Notes: generated from the letters alone by a model not told the origin. Counted from the stretch's first letter, positions 45,129-56,760 are shown. The stretch is 64,000 nucleotides of DNA from Podarcis raffonei (GCF_027172205.1 NC_070605.1:23316804-23380803); one strand, 5' to 3'. A program made the numbers and translations.

Positions 45129-46083
45129 GGGCTGGAGGTAGTCTTGTGTCCATTATCCATGATCTTCCTGCCAGATTAACTGCAATGAGTTATAGGTGGG
45201 GTGACTTTGAAAAGAGTACAGAAAGTTCCGCATAGGGTATCAAGACTCTTAAAGGGCTTCTGGAAAATTTCACTATATTGCACTAGTGATTTATTGTCTA
45301 CTCTGGCTTCCAGTCATTTCTGGTTCCAGTTCAAGGCACTGTTCTTGACCATTAAAGTCCTTAAATGACCTGGGAGCATCTTACCTCAAGGATCACCTCT
45401 TCCCAGGTCTACTTACCTGGACCCCAATATCATCATCAGAGGCTCTCTTCCAGTGCTCCTGGATACAGGGTCTTATAGGTGGTGTCAGCCTGGTTATGAA
45501 ATGCCTTCCCTGGAAAGGCCCACCTGGTGCCATCTTTGTGGTCTTTATTGTCCAAAGTTTTAAAACTGAACCTTTGAATTCACAGGGTTTTAGATGTGTG
45601 CTGTGTATATTTTTTGTGATGTTGTATATTCATCTTTATATTGTGTTATTGAAACTGTTGCTTTTTAAAGCTGGAGTGCGGGGGCTGCTTCTATTGAGAT
45701 TTATTTTTTAATTAATTGAATGTGTTTGCCCAGAACAACACAAAGTGACTTACAACGAGCCATTAGTGCATTTTAGGGAGGGCATCGCCATATCCCAGTT
45801 CTCTTTTGGCAACATCTCTTCCCCCACCTCTTTAGGAAGCAGTGGTGCACACTTCCGGCTTTCTGCATTCTGAGGCCTTTTCCTCCTCTTAGCCAGGTGA
45901 CCTTTGCATCTTCCTAGAGCTGAGCACTATGGGAAGCAGCTCCTCCTAACCCACTTCTGTCTGCCACGACCACAAGAGGTGAATGTCTCACCTTGTCACC
46001 CCTAGTTTGCTCGCACACACTCTGACACACGTGCTGCCTGTATCTCCTCTTCCTGCTCCTCTCACAGCTGATAAGAAGGGACA
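45129..46083. repeat. Block of type A flank embedded in B2
   Basis: Counterpart of 31071-32030, including the old L2-like relic (about 45300-45740). Confidence 0.8.
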
Positions 46084-46911
46084 CACTAACTCTTCATTTC
46101 GTTTCATTTTTATTGGTGAAAGAACAGAACAGGCAATCAATGATATTATAGAAAGATGTCTCTCCTGTACTTGTGTATGAGAGAAATAATCAAAAGGAAT
46201 TCAGTAAAAGAAAATAACATATATAGTCTATGCTGTCAGAAAATTCAGTATTCCGGTGATTCCTAAATGAACGTCATTCCGGCGTTCAATATATTTGTCT
46301 GGTGAATGTCTTTTTTATTAATATTTTCAATGAGTTTTACTGTAACAGCAAAAGAGTGAACTATAGCGAAATGTATCTCAAATGATACAGAGAATGAACC
46401 AAACATTTTCCCCAAACATAACATGAGGGTTAGCGTGTGTAATATTTTAAGACTTAATTGAAACAAGAGAATCACTTAGCTGGTTTTTATGATCTGGTGC
46501 ATGACTACTACATTATAAGCAAGCTTGATTTTTTTTTTAAAGCAGCCTAAATATACTTGAAAGTTGAAAGAGACCCCAGAGATTTCCAAAATCATGCTAT
46601 ATTCTGTCTAAATACAATCCCTTTATCTCATTCAGGGGGTGGGGAATCGGTGACCCCTCCAACAGACGAGTCACTGCTGCTCACAAGGAAGGACAGAAAG
46701 AGAAGCAGTCGGCACAGTGCAAACACACCAGCAGGAGTACTGGATTGGCTCTGCCAGTGTGTTTGCACCACACCAAGCTCCCCAATGACTTGCCCCTCTC
46801 CCTTCCAGCAAGCAGCGGCAGTTCAGCTGTCAGGAGGCCAGGTAAGCACCACCACTCCACCCTGCCATCCTCTACTGCCAGTGGAAGAGGGTTGTGCAAC
46901 AGGGCGGTGGA

Positions 46912-49900
46912 TCAGTCACAACAGAACATCTTCACGTCACGAAGTTCTACTTTGCCAAGCATTTGATTCTCATTCGCCACCCTTGTTTGGATGCCACATA
47001 TGAAGCCCCTAGGGCAGCGCTTGCTCATTTTGCCCTCTTCCATCCGTTCAAAGATATCTTTCTTCACTTTAGCCCCACCACTGCAGAGGACCTCAAGGTT
47101 ACTGACTGCATGAGGAACTAGCGGTTGTGGTAATTCAATAGTCAAAGAAAAGGACACCATGTTGCCTTGGGGGCATTTCTGAACCGCAACCCATTCCCCG
47201 AGCCTGTAAAGAAAAGGACAAGGATGGCAATGTCTAAACAGAAATTTATATACCACAACTTTGTCAATGAATTTTTATTTTTAAAGTCTTTCCAGAGATA
47301 TAATTCCAAATTAGAGCAAAAAGCTTTATTTCAGAAAGGATGTATAGAACAGATTCGCCTTCAAATGTGAACCAATTTGAATTTTGCCTCGATCCCTAGA
47401 AGTAAGTTTCACAGGACTTTGTGCAAGCAGGTATATTTTGGGGCTGTTAAATTCAGAGTGTGTCCAGATTACCATTTGCCTTTAATCTAGCATGAAATAT
47501 TTCAATCTACCCCTCCCACTCCTACCCCAAACTTCCAAGCAACAAGTTAATAAAGGAAGAGAAATTCAAAAAGCTACTCACTTTCCACTTTTAGACTCTA
47601 CTGTTTTCCCATCAGTGCAGTGGAGACGGATGCCCTTCAGAGTGAAATCTTTTCTATAGGCTTCGTTTACATCTCTGCAAAACTGGTGGAGAACAGAGGG
47701 GGGGAAAGACTGGTGCTTCAATCTGCATCTGCAGTACTGGCAACATTTATGTGTGAGCAAAACAACATTTTTTCAGTGCAAATTTCTATGAAATACAATG
47801 ATGGGGAAAAGCTTTACCTGTTTGTATTCTGTCTGTGAGACTTTTTATTATATTTGTGGTTACTGATTTATTTTGGGGCACTCTACTCCACCCTCAAAAG
47901 AGGACAATATTTGCATACTAATATTCGCTGCTGCTGCACCGTGAGTGTCAGGGAAGGCCGCTCCCTTCTCAGGCTAATTCCATCTGGCCTAGGGGGCAGG
48001 GCCCAGGCTCACCTTCGCCACAGCTTTAAGAGGCCTCATTGAGGCACTGGGACATCGCTGCTGCTGCTGCTGCACCGTGAGTGTCAGGGAAGGCCGCTCC
48101 CTTCTCAGGCTGATTCCACCAGGCCTAGGGGGCGGGGCCCAGGCTCACCTCTGTGACACCTTTAAGGACACTGGTGCTGCTGCAGCAAATGCTAAATATG
48201 TTTTTATATATTTTAAGGTGTTTTAAAGGTGTTTTTACTGTTTACTCTGTTGTACCACCGTGAATGGTGGTTTTTATCTATGTATTTTTGTTTTGTTCCG
48301 TTTTGTTTTGGTTTGGGGTTAGATATTGAGTGGGGTGGGGATTGGTTTTGTTTGGGTATAATTGTTTTTGGTTGTTTTGTTTTTCTATTTTGTAAATGGA
48401 GGCAAGTATGAGGCTTGGGATTGCTACCGTGGAGGGGCGAGGGAGGTATGGCGGTGGGGGCAGATGTTATAGGCGAAGGGGATCGAGATACGGATATGCT
48501 CGTACCCCTTCCAATCTGCGCCCCATCCCGAGGGACGAGGGTAGGGTGAGCAAGGATTACTCACCTCCTTCACTGGTGTTGTGCAATGCCAGGTCTATAG
48601 GCAACAAAACCGCCACCCTGCGAGATTTCTTTACCTCGCAGGGGGTCGATCTGGCTTGTGTGACGGAGACCTGGGTGCGCGAAGGGGAAACTGTTACCTT
48701 ACAAGACATGGCGCCCCCGGGTTTCTCCGTCCTCCACCAGTCACGGACTGTGGGCCGGGGGGGAGGGGTGGCATTATTAATCCGGGAAGATTGCTCTTTC
48801 AGGGCTCTACCATCACCATTGATCCCCAGCATTGAATGTGTTGGCCTAGTGTGGGGCTCTGAGGTGAGCTTGGCTGTCTGGCTGGTGTACCGGCCACCTA
48901 GCGCACCAGCAGCCACCCTGTCAGGCCTGCTGGAGGCGGTGGCTGGCTGGGCCTTGGAGTTCCCTAACCTATTGGTATTGGGGGACTTCAACATCCATGC
49001 TGATGCCACTCCCTCCTCACAGGCTCTGGACCTGGTGTCTTCCATGGCGACACTAGGGCTCTCCCAGTTTGTTTCGCGCCCTACACATCAAGCAGGCCAC
49101 ACGCTGGATTTGATCTTTGGTGCCGGTATAGATGTGATCATGACTCCTTTGATGAAGGTGCCATGGTCTGATCACTACGCTCTGAAAGCCAGGATTGACT
49201 TTCCACCCCCACCCTGCTTAGGTGGCGAGCCGATTTGGGCTCGCCCGCAGAGGCTGATGGACCCTGATAGATTCCATCAAGCCTTGCGGGACCTTGCTCC
49301 CCCTGGCGACTCATTGACTGAGCTTGTAGAGGGCTGGAATATCCAGCTCCTGGCAGCCATCGATGAGATCGCACCTAGGCGCCCTCTGCGACCCCGCAGA
49401 AACCGGGCTCCCTGGTTTACCGAGGAGCTTCGGAAAATGAAGCGGGACCTCAGACGGCTAGAGCGAGTATGGCGGGGTGCCCGTGACGGAGCCTCAAGAA
49501 CATCTTATAGGGTTTTTATGAAAACCTATGAGATGGCAGTGAAGGCCGCTAAGAAGTCTTACTTCTCGGCCTCCATTGCATCCGCTAGCTCTCGCCCGGC
49601 GCAATTATTTAGTATAATTAGGTCTTTAACGTCCCTTGAAGGACAGCCAAATTTAAATCACAATCTGACACACAGCTGTGAGGCATTTGCGAGCTTTTTT
49701 GCGGAGAAGGTCCTGTTGCTCCACCATGACCTCCCTGCCAATTTGGATACAATAAATGAACTGGAGGCCCCTCGACTGTCCTCGGGTCCAGTATTGGACC
49801 ACTTTGACCGGATATCTCCAGCCGATGTGGACAGACTCCTCCAAGCTGGAAAGCCCACCACCTGTCCTCTTGACCCGTGCCCGTCATGGCTGATTAGAGC

Positions 49901-51557
49901 GTGTCCAGACGAGGTGCGGGCCCCCCTGGGGGATATCATCAATTTGTCCCTTGGCACCGGGATATTCCCAGGGGAACTGAAGGAGGCAGTGGTGCGTCCA
50001 CTCTTAAAGAAAACATCATTAGATCCCTTACATCTATCCAATTACCGCCCGGTTTCGAATCTTCCATTCCTGGGTAAGGTGATTCAGAGAGCGGTTGCTG
50101 AACAGCTTGGTAGGTTTCTGGATGAAACATCGGCTCTGGATCCATTCCAGTCCGGCTTCCGCGCTGGTCATGGGACCGAGACGGCTCTGGTCGCCCTAAC
50201 AGATTATCTCCGCAGGCAGCTGGATCGAGGCGGGTCGGGGCTGCTGATTCTTCTAGATCTGTCAGCAGCCTTTGACATGGTCGATCACGAACTCCTGGAC
50301 CACTGCCTTGCCGACGTGGGGATCCAGGGCACAGTCCTTCAATGGCTGCGCTCGTTTCTCTCTGGTCGGGGACAGAGGGTGGCGCTTGGGGGGGAATTGT
50401 CATCGCGCCACTCCTTGGTGTGTGGAGTGCCTCAGGGTGTGATACTCTCCCCGATGCTTTTCAACATCTTTATACGCCCCCTCGCCCAGCTTGTCCAGAG
50501 TTTTGGGCTGGGTTGCCATCAGTATGCCGATGACACCCAACTCTATCTGTTGATGGATGGCCATCCTGACTCGGCCCCAGACACACTGACCAGATGTCTG
50601 GAAGCTGTGGCTGGATGGTTACGTGGGAGCCGGTTGAAGTTAAATCCTTCGAAGACAGAGGTCCTCTGGCTGGGACGGGACAATATGGGATTGAGGGGGC
50701 AACTCCCATCTCTTGCGGGGGTGCAATTAGTGCCAGCACAGTCCGTTAAGAGTTTGGGTGTAATCTTCGATACCTCCCTCTCTATGGAGGCGCAGATTAC
50801 AGCTATAACAAAGGCAGCATTTTTTCATCTCCGCCAAGCTAAGCAGTTGACCCCTTATCTCTCTCGCCCTGACCTAGCCACTGTGATCCACGCGACGGTC
50901 ACCTCCAGACTGGATTATTGTAACTCACTCTACGTGGGGCTGCCCTTGAGACTGACCCAGAAACTCCAGCGGGTGCAGAATGCCATGGCGAGACTCCTTA
51001 TGGGGTCTTCGCTGCGAGATCACATTCATCCGGTACTATACCAGCTGCACTGGCTCCCGGTGGAGTACAGGATCAGGTTTAAGGTGCTGGTTTTAACCTT
51101 TAAAGCCCTATACGGCCTAGGACCCTCGTACCTACGGGACCGCCTCTCCTGGTATGCCCCACAGAGAAACCTACGGTCTGCAAATAAAAACATCCTGAAG
51201 GTCCCAGGCCTCAGAGAGGTTAGGCTGGCCTCAACTAGAGCCAGGGCCTTCTCGGCTGTGGCTCCAATCTGGTGGAACGCTCTGTCACAAGAGACTAGGG
51301 CCCTGTGGGACCTGTCATCTTTCTGCAGGGCCTGCAAGACAGAGTTGTTCCACCAGGCCTTTGGTCAGGGCGCAGCCTGACTCCCTCCTCTGGCAACCTG
51401 CACAGAATTTTGCTTAATGGTTGCCATCAACTTGATTTTAATTAATTTTTATAATGAAATATTTTTAGAATGTTGGATTATTTGATTGTTTGATTATTTG
51501 ATTGTTGTTAGCCACCCTGAGCCCGGCTTCGGCTGGGGAGGGCGGGATATAAATAAA

Positions 51558-51606
<49 letters not shown>

Positions 51607-52471
51607 CTACACAAAGCATATGCAAATTTAATGAAAAGCTGTCCTCAGAGGTGTCGGAGCCTCCGCTACGACCGAACTGGAAAAGCTCATCCTCCGGTCG
51701 AGTCCTCTGGAATCACCTCCAACGATGAATAACGACCTGAGCCTCTGATAAGGCTCCAGGCACGTTCCCTCATTACGCAGAGTATCCAGCAGCAGGGAAG
51801 GGCAAGAAATATGAGCTACATTGCAAAGAGTTTGATTTCTAGTTACACAGACAGAAAAGCATACATCCACTCTCTGTGAAAGCAGAGAGCAACTGGAAAA
51901 CAAAGGAACAGGAAACCAGTAACATCACATCCGTCTCCCATCTTCCGTGAGACTTCCAACAGCCTGGAATCTCTGGAATGCAAAACAGAGTCTTGTGACT
52001 CCAAGCACTGCACAGCGGCAACACACGGAAACCTAACATGAGGACCCAGGCCATATACTGTGTGTTGGGGACAGAAAATCCTGTTGGCATGCCTGGGATT
52101 CAGTAATTAGTAAACTGAACTGTATATTAGATGAAACGTGGGTTCTGTGATAGAGGCTGCATTTTTCATTCTGTCTGCTGCTTTCCCTGCCCTTCTTTCT
52201 AAATAAAGGTGTTTGTTTGTGCTTTTCATAAGTCTGTATAATATTGTGACCACGCCCTAGCATCAGGGTGTCAAAATTGAGACTATAGATAGGCATTTAC
52301 CTTCATTTGGAATCCATTTGCATATCCCGTGGGACAGAATTCAGGTTTTCCCCATATACCATCGTTCCCTCCATTGGACACAGTGAGGACTGCATTATGT
52401 TTTCGGTCTTCTGCACCACAGAGATGGTAGGAGAAGAAGAGGAAGACCACAGCGCTGACAGGGAGCTCCAT
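46912..52471 (-). CDS. VMO1: VMO1-like gene 4 (type B), 187 aa
   Basis: Exons are 52301-52471, 47582-47682 and 46912-47203, with the same phases and sites as gene 3. The signal peptide is MELPVSAVVFLFFSYHLCGA. The mature part has GIWGKPEFCPTG, LKGIRLHCTDG, EWVAVQKCPQG, NLEVLCSGG, KMSKRCPRGFICGIQTRV and RDVKMFCCD. It differs from gene 3 at about seven positions in exon 3, four of them packed into NENQMLG against NEHEVLA. Exon 2 opens FCRDVNEAYRKDF where gene 3 has FRRDVNEAYRTDF, so gene 4 has a ninth, unpaired cysteine. Intron 1 is 4.6 kb and carries an L2. The likely first exon is at 58072-58120, so intron 0 is about 5.6 kb and holds a BovB. Confidence 0.92.
47921..51603 (+). mobile_element. 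L2-clade LINE, full length, private to B2
   Basis: 3.7 kb element in intron 1 of gene 4. The 5' part contains two tandem units of about 130 bases, each opening CTGCTGCTGCACCGTGAGTG (about 47928-48058 and 48059-48175). A single long ORF and a short 3' UTR ending GGGATATAAATAAAATTTATT and (ATT)n follow. The target duplication ATACTA lies at 47915-47920 and 51604-51609. Gene 3 has the empty site near 35018. Confidence 0.92.
48396..51380 (+). CDS. L2 ORF2: endonuclease and reverse transcriptase, 994 aa, intact
   Basis: One uninterrupted frame. An N-terminal AP-type endonuclease (about residues 60-270) shows LVLCNARSIGNK, CVTETWV, VYRPPSAP, LGDFNIHAD and SDHYALKA. The RT (about 490-790) shows VVRPLLKK, NYRPVSNLPFLGKV, SGFRAGHGTETAL, LLDLSAAFDMVDH, GVPQGVILSPMLFN and the catalytic HQYADDTQLYL at about residue 709. 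The C-terminal LHWLPVEYRIRFKVLVL and ALYGLGPSYL followed by PIWWNALS place it in the L2 clade. No stop or frame change is seen, so it could be a recent insertion. The start Met is the first in frame after the 5' UTR. An upstream ORF1 was not found. Confidence 0.93.
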   Translation: MEASMRLGIATVEGRGRYGGGGRCYRRRGSRYGYARTPSNLRPIPRDEGRVSKDYSPPSLVLCNARSIGNKTATLRDFFTSQGVDLACVTETWVREGETVTLQDMAPPGFSVLHQSRTVGRGGGVALLIREDCSFRALPSPLIPSIECVGLVWGSEVSLAVWLVYRPPSAPAATLSGLLEAVAGWALEFPNLLVLGDFNIHADATPSSQALDLVSSMATLGLSQFVSRPTHQAGHTLDLIFGAGIDVIMTPLMKVPWSDHYALKARIDFPPPPCLGGEPIWARPQRLMDPDRFHQALRDLAPPGDSLTELVEGWNIQLLAAIDEIAPRRPLRPRRNRAPWFTEELRKMKRDLRRLERVWRGARDGASRTSYRVFMKTYEMAVKAAKKSYFSASIASASSRPAQLFSIIRSLTSLEGQPNLNHNLTHSCEAFASFFAEKVLLLHHDLPANLDTINELEAPRLSSGPVLDHFDRISPADVDRLLQAGKPTTCPLDPCPSWLIRACPDEVRAPLGDIINLSLGTGIFPGELKEAVVRPLLKKTSLDPLHLSNYRPVSNLPFLGKVIQRAVAEQLGRFLDETSALDPFQSGFRAGHGTETALVALTDYLRRQLDRGGSGLLILLDLSAAFDMVDHELLDHCLADVGIQGTVLQWLRSFLSGRGQRVALGGELSSRHSLVCGVPQGVILSPMLFNIFIRPLAQLVQSFGLGCHQYADDTQLYLLMDGHPDSAPDTLTRCLEAVAGWLRGSRLKLNPSKTEVLWLGRDNMGLRGQLPSLAGVQLVPAQSVKSLGVIFDTSLSMEAQITAITKAAFFHLRQAKQLTPYLSRPDLATVIHATVTSRLDYCNSLYVGLPLRLTQKLQRVQNAMARLLMGSSLRDHIHPVLYQLHWLPVEYRIRFKVLVLTFKALYGLGPSYLRDRLSWYAPQRNLRSANKNILKVPGLREVRLASTRARAFSAVAPIWWNALSQETRALWDLSSFCRACKTELFHQAFGQGAA

Positions 52472-52717
52472 GGAAAGTGATCTGCACCAGACCTAGCTGC
52501 AAAAACTAAATGGATGAATAACAGCCTTGAGAATTTATTCCTTAGGAATAGTGGCTCTTTCCTCTGGTCCCAAATTTGCATTTTCCTCTGGAGGGAAGTG
52601 TGGTTACTTTTGGTTGATGGAGTAAAATCAGTTGATGGCTTTTCTGACTACACCTTTTGATTTCTAACTAACTAAAACGTGAATTTCTTACCCACCCTTC
52701 ACCCTTGCCAAAATGTA

Positions 52718-55700
52718 CAGCTTACCTTGGTTCTTGAACAGAATCCGTTCCGGAAGCCCGTTCAACTTCCAAAAACGTTAAAAACCAAGGCACAGCTTCT
52801 GATTGGCTGCAGGAGCTTCTTGCACTCAATAGGAAGCCCCTTCATGGATCACTGCCTTGCCGTGGCGAAGGGGCTTGAAGAACTCAAAGAAGCTATGAAC
52901 TATGCCGAGCAGGGCACCCAAGATGAACAGGTCATAGTGGAGAGTTTTGACCAAACGTGATCCACCTGGAGGAGGAACCGGCAAGCCACTCCAGTATCCC
53001 TGCCAAGAAAACTCCATGGACAAAGACAACAGGCATGTAAAAGTTATGACGCTGGAAGATGAGCCCCTCAGGTCGGAAGGCGTCCAACATGCTACTGGGG
53101 AAGAGCGGAGGACAAGTACAAGTAGATCCAGAGCTGATGAAGCGGCTGGGCTAAAGCCGAAAGGACGTTCAGTTGCGGATATGCCTGGAAGTGAAAGGAA
53201 AGTCCAATGCTGTAAAGAAAAATATTGCATAGGAACCTGGAATGTAAGAACCATGAACCTGGGTAAGTTGGATGTGGTCAAAAATGAGATGGCAAGAATA
53301 AATATTGACATCCTGAGCATCAGTGAACTAAAATGGACGGGAATGGGCGAATTCAGTTCGGATGACCATCATATCTACTACTGTGGGCAAGAAACCCGCA
53401 AAAGAAATGGAGTGGCCCGCATAGTCAACAAAAGAGTGGCAAAAGCAGTACTGGGATGCAATCTCAAAAATGATAGAATGATCTCGATACGAATCCAAGG
53501 CAGACCTTTTAACATAACAGTAATCCAAGTTTATGCACCAACTACTGGTGCTGAAGAAACTGAAATTGACCAATTCTATGAGGACTTACAAGACCTTATA
53601 GAAGTGACACCAAAGAAGGATGTTCTTCTCATTATAGGGGATTGGAATGCTAAAGTAGGGAATCAAGAGATAAAAAGAACAACTGGCAAGGAAGCAGGGC
53701 AAAGGCTAATAGAGTTCTGTCAAGAGAACAAGCTGGTCATCACAAACACGCTTTTCCAACAACACAAGAGACGACTCTACACGTGGACATCACCAGATGG
53801 GCAGCATCGAAATCAGATTGATTATATTCTCTGCAGCCAATGATGGAGAAGCTCAATACAGTCAGCAAAAACAAGACCTGGAGCTGACTGTGGCTCAGAT
53901 CATCAGCTTCTTATAGCAAAATTCAAGCTTAAACTGAAGAAAGTAGGAAAAACCACTGGGCCGGTAAGATACAATCTAAATCAAATCCCTTATGAATACA
54001 CAGTGGAAGTGAGGAACAGGTTTAAGGATTTAGATTTGCTAGACAGAGTGCCTGAAGAACTATGGATGGAGGCTTGCAACATTATACAGGAGGCAGCAAC
54101 GAAAACCATCCCAATGAAAAGGAAATGCAAGAAAGCAAAGTGGCTGTCCAATGAGGCCTTACAAATAGCGGGGGAGAGAAGGCAAGCAAAATGCGAGGGA
54201 GATAGAGAAAGATACAGGAAATTGAATGCATATTTCCAAAAAATAGCAAGGAGAGACAAGAAGGCCTACTTAAACGAGCAATGCAAAGAAATGAGGATAA
54301 CAACAGAATGGGAAGAACCAGAGATCTGTTCAAGAAAATTGGAGATACAAGGCCAGTGGAAGTGATGGTATTCCAGCTGATCTACTTAAAATTTTAAAAG
54401 ATGATGCTGTTAAGGTGCTACACTCAATATGCCAGCAAGTTTGGAAAACTCAGCAGTGGCCAGAGGATTGGAGAAGATCAGTCTACATCCCAATCCCAAA
54501 GAAGGGCAGTGCTAAAGAATGCTCCAACTACCGCACAATTGCACTCATTTCACACGCTAGCAAGGTTATGCTTAAAATTCTACAAGGAAGGCTCAAGCAG
54601 TATGTGGACCGAGAACTCCCAGAAGTGCAAGCTGGATTTAGAAGAGGCAGAGGAACCGGAGACCAAATTGCAAACATGCGCTGGATCATGGACATCTACT
54701 TCTGCTTCATTGACTATGCAAAAGCCTTTGACTGTGTCGACCACAGCAAACTATGGCAAGTTCTTAAAGAAATGGGAGTGCCTGATCACCTCATCTGTCT
54801 CCTGAGAAATCTCTATGTGGGACAAGAAGCTACAGTTAGAACTGGATATGGAACAACTGATTGGTTCAAAATTGGGAAAGGAGTACGACAAGGCTGTATA
54901 TTGTCTCCCTGGTTATTTAACTTACATGCAGAATTCATCATGCCAAAGGCTGGGCTGGATGAATCCCTAGCCGGAATTAAGATTGCTGGAAGAAATATCA
55001 ACAACCTCAGATATGCAGATGACACAACCTTGATGGCAGAAAGTGAGGAGGAATTAAATAACCTTTTATTGAGGGTGAAAGAGGAGAGCGCAAAATATGG
55101 TCTGAAGCTCAACATCAAAAAAACGAAGATCATGGCCACTGGTCCCCTCCCCTCCTGGCAAATAGAAGGAGAAGAAATGGAGGCAGTGAGAGATTTTACT
55201 TTCTTGGGCTCCATGATCACTGCAGATGGTGACAGCAGCCACGAAATTAAGAGACGCCTGCTTCTTGGGAGGAAAGCAATGACCAACCTAGACAGCATCT
55301 TAAAAAGTAGAGACATCACCTTGCCAACAAAGGTCCTTATAGTAAAAGCTATGGTTTTCCCAGTAGTGATGTATGGAAGTGAGAGCTGGACCATAAAGAA
55401 GGCTGATCGCCGAAGAATGGATGCTTTTGAATTATGGTGCTGGAGGAGACTCTTGAGAGTCCCATGGACTGCAAGAAGATCAAACCTATCCATTCTGAAG
55501 GAAATCAGACCTGAGTGCTCACTGGAAGGAAAGATCGTGAAGCTGAGGCTCCAATACTTTGGCCACCTCATGAGAAGAGAAGACTCCCTGGAAAAGACCC
55601 TGATGTTGGGAAAGATGGAGGGCACAAGGAGAAGGGGACAACAGAGGACGAGATGGTTGGATAGTGTCTTCGAAGCTACAAACATGAGTCTGACCAAACT

Positions 55701-55923
55701 GCGGGAGGCAGTGGAAGACAGAAGTGCCTGGTGTGCTCTGGTCCATGGGGTCACGAAGAGTCGGACACGACTAAACGACTAAACAACAACAGGAAGCCAC
55801 GGAAACCCCGTCAGATGTTTGGGTTCCAAAGAACATTTGCAAACCAGAACACTCACTTCCAGGTTTGCGGCGTTCAGGAGCCAAAACATTCGAGTCGCAA
55901 GGCATTCAACAACCAAGTTGTTG
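52718..55923. mobile_element. Tc1/mariner-like miniature element (B2), split by BovB
   Basis: Pieces 52718-52838 and 55791-55923 together equal the element at 41486-41727, with TA at 52716-52717 and 55924-55925. The BovB went into the middle. Confidence 0.65.
52839..55790 (+). mobile_element. BovB (RTE) LINE, near full length, private to B2
   Basis: Begins with the BovB 5' sequence CTTCATGGATCACTGCCTTG and ends in GACTAAACAACAAC. The target duplication AGGAAGCC lies at 52831-52838 and 55791-55798. The endonuclease is open at 52947-53843 (CIGTWNVRTMN, ELKWTGMG, VIQVYAPTTGAEE, IIGDWNAKVG) up to a CGA to TGA change. The middle has an internal deletion near 54347. RT and C-terminus are open at 54415-55782 (IPIPKKGSAKECSNYRT, DYAKAFDCVDH, NLRYADDTTLMA). 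A 24-base in-frame loss follows ANMRWIM. The sister site in B1 (near 41605) is empty. Confidence 0.93.
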
Positions 55924-55993
55924 TATTTCCTATGTCTTGGCAATTTGACCTTCCTATTAAAACTCCCCCTCCAATTTCTGTTTCTCTTTTTCT

Positions 55994-56047
55994 TAAGGGA
56001 TTTCGCTCTCTCTCTCTCGCTCTCTCTCTCTCTCACACACACACACA
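55994..56047. repeat. (CT)n(CA)n microsatellite (B2)
   Basis: Counterpart of 41808-41851, with a longer CT part and a shorter CA part. Confidence 0.9.
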
Positions 56048-56137
56048 GTCTCAGGTGTAAGATAGAAGGGAGAAATTGTAACACCTAGGGATGGAAATAC
56101 AAATTGTCATTTAACTTGAAATAAACACATACTTCCT

Positions 56138-56568
56138 TTTTTTTTAATAATGTTTATTGAAGTTTTAAAAGTTACAAAAAGAAAAAGTAAGCAAAAACAA
56201 AACAACACATCACAATAAAAAAAGAAAGAAAAAGAAAAAAAGACAAAAAATACAAAAAGATAAAATCCATAAAAAAACCACAGCAAATCTTCCCATAATT
56301 TATCTTTCATTTACTTGTTTCATTCACCTCCTCACACCTCCCTTTTTTGTATTCTAGTTCAGTTAACATTTCAGCAAAACCTTTCCATCTTTTCCAATTT
56401 TTGTCCTGTAATTTATCTTAATATAATGTAACTTTACTTTCCCTCCTTTCACCAATTAACAGTCTGTTTTTTCCTAAACCTTTATGACATTTCTGCTAAA
56501 ACCACATAACTTCATTCCCACATCCTTCTAACATTCATTAATTTTACAATGTTTCTGTAGTCTTTAAA
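56138..56568 (-). mobile_element. Short L1-like retroposon, private to B2
   Basis: 431 bases. On the minus strand it ends in AATAAACATTATT and an A run. A 20-base target duplication (starts GAAATAAACACA) lies at 56118-56137 and 56569-56588. It has no ORF. It shares AACATTGTAAAATT and TTTAAAGACTA near its 5' end with 62243-62607, so the two form a family. The site is empty in B1 (near 41930). Confidence 0.75.
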
Positions 56569-56727
56569 GAAATAAACACATACTTCCTATCAGCCCCAAA
56601 TAGTTCAATAAAGTAAAATGATTTAGGGTGAAGACAGCTGTAACATTTAAATAGAATTGACAGGAGACTCCACTCAGCTACCTGCCATCATCACAATTTA
56701 TTTGGCAGATACTCATACTAGCAAGTA

Positions 56728-56760
56728 TAATGAATGAATGAATGAATGAATGAATGAAAA

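Noticed and set aside
49618-50403. Minus-strand frames of up to 154 codons within the L2
   Set aside because: Shadows of the intact 994-codon L2 ORF on the plus strand.
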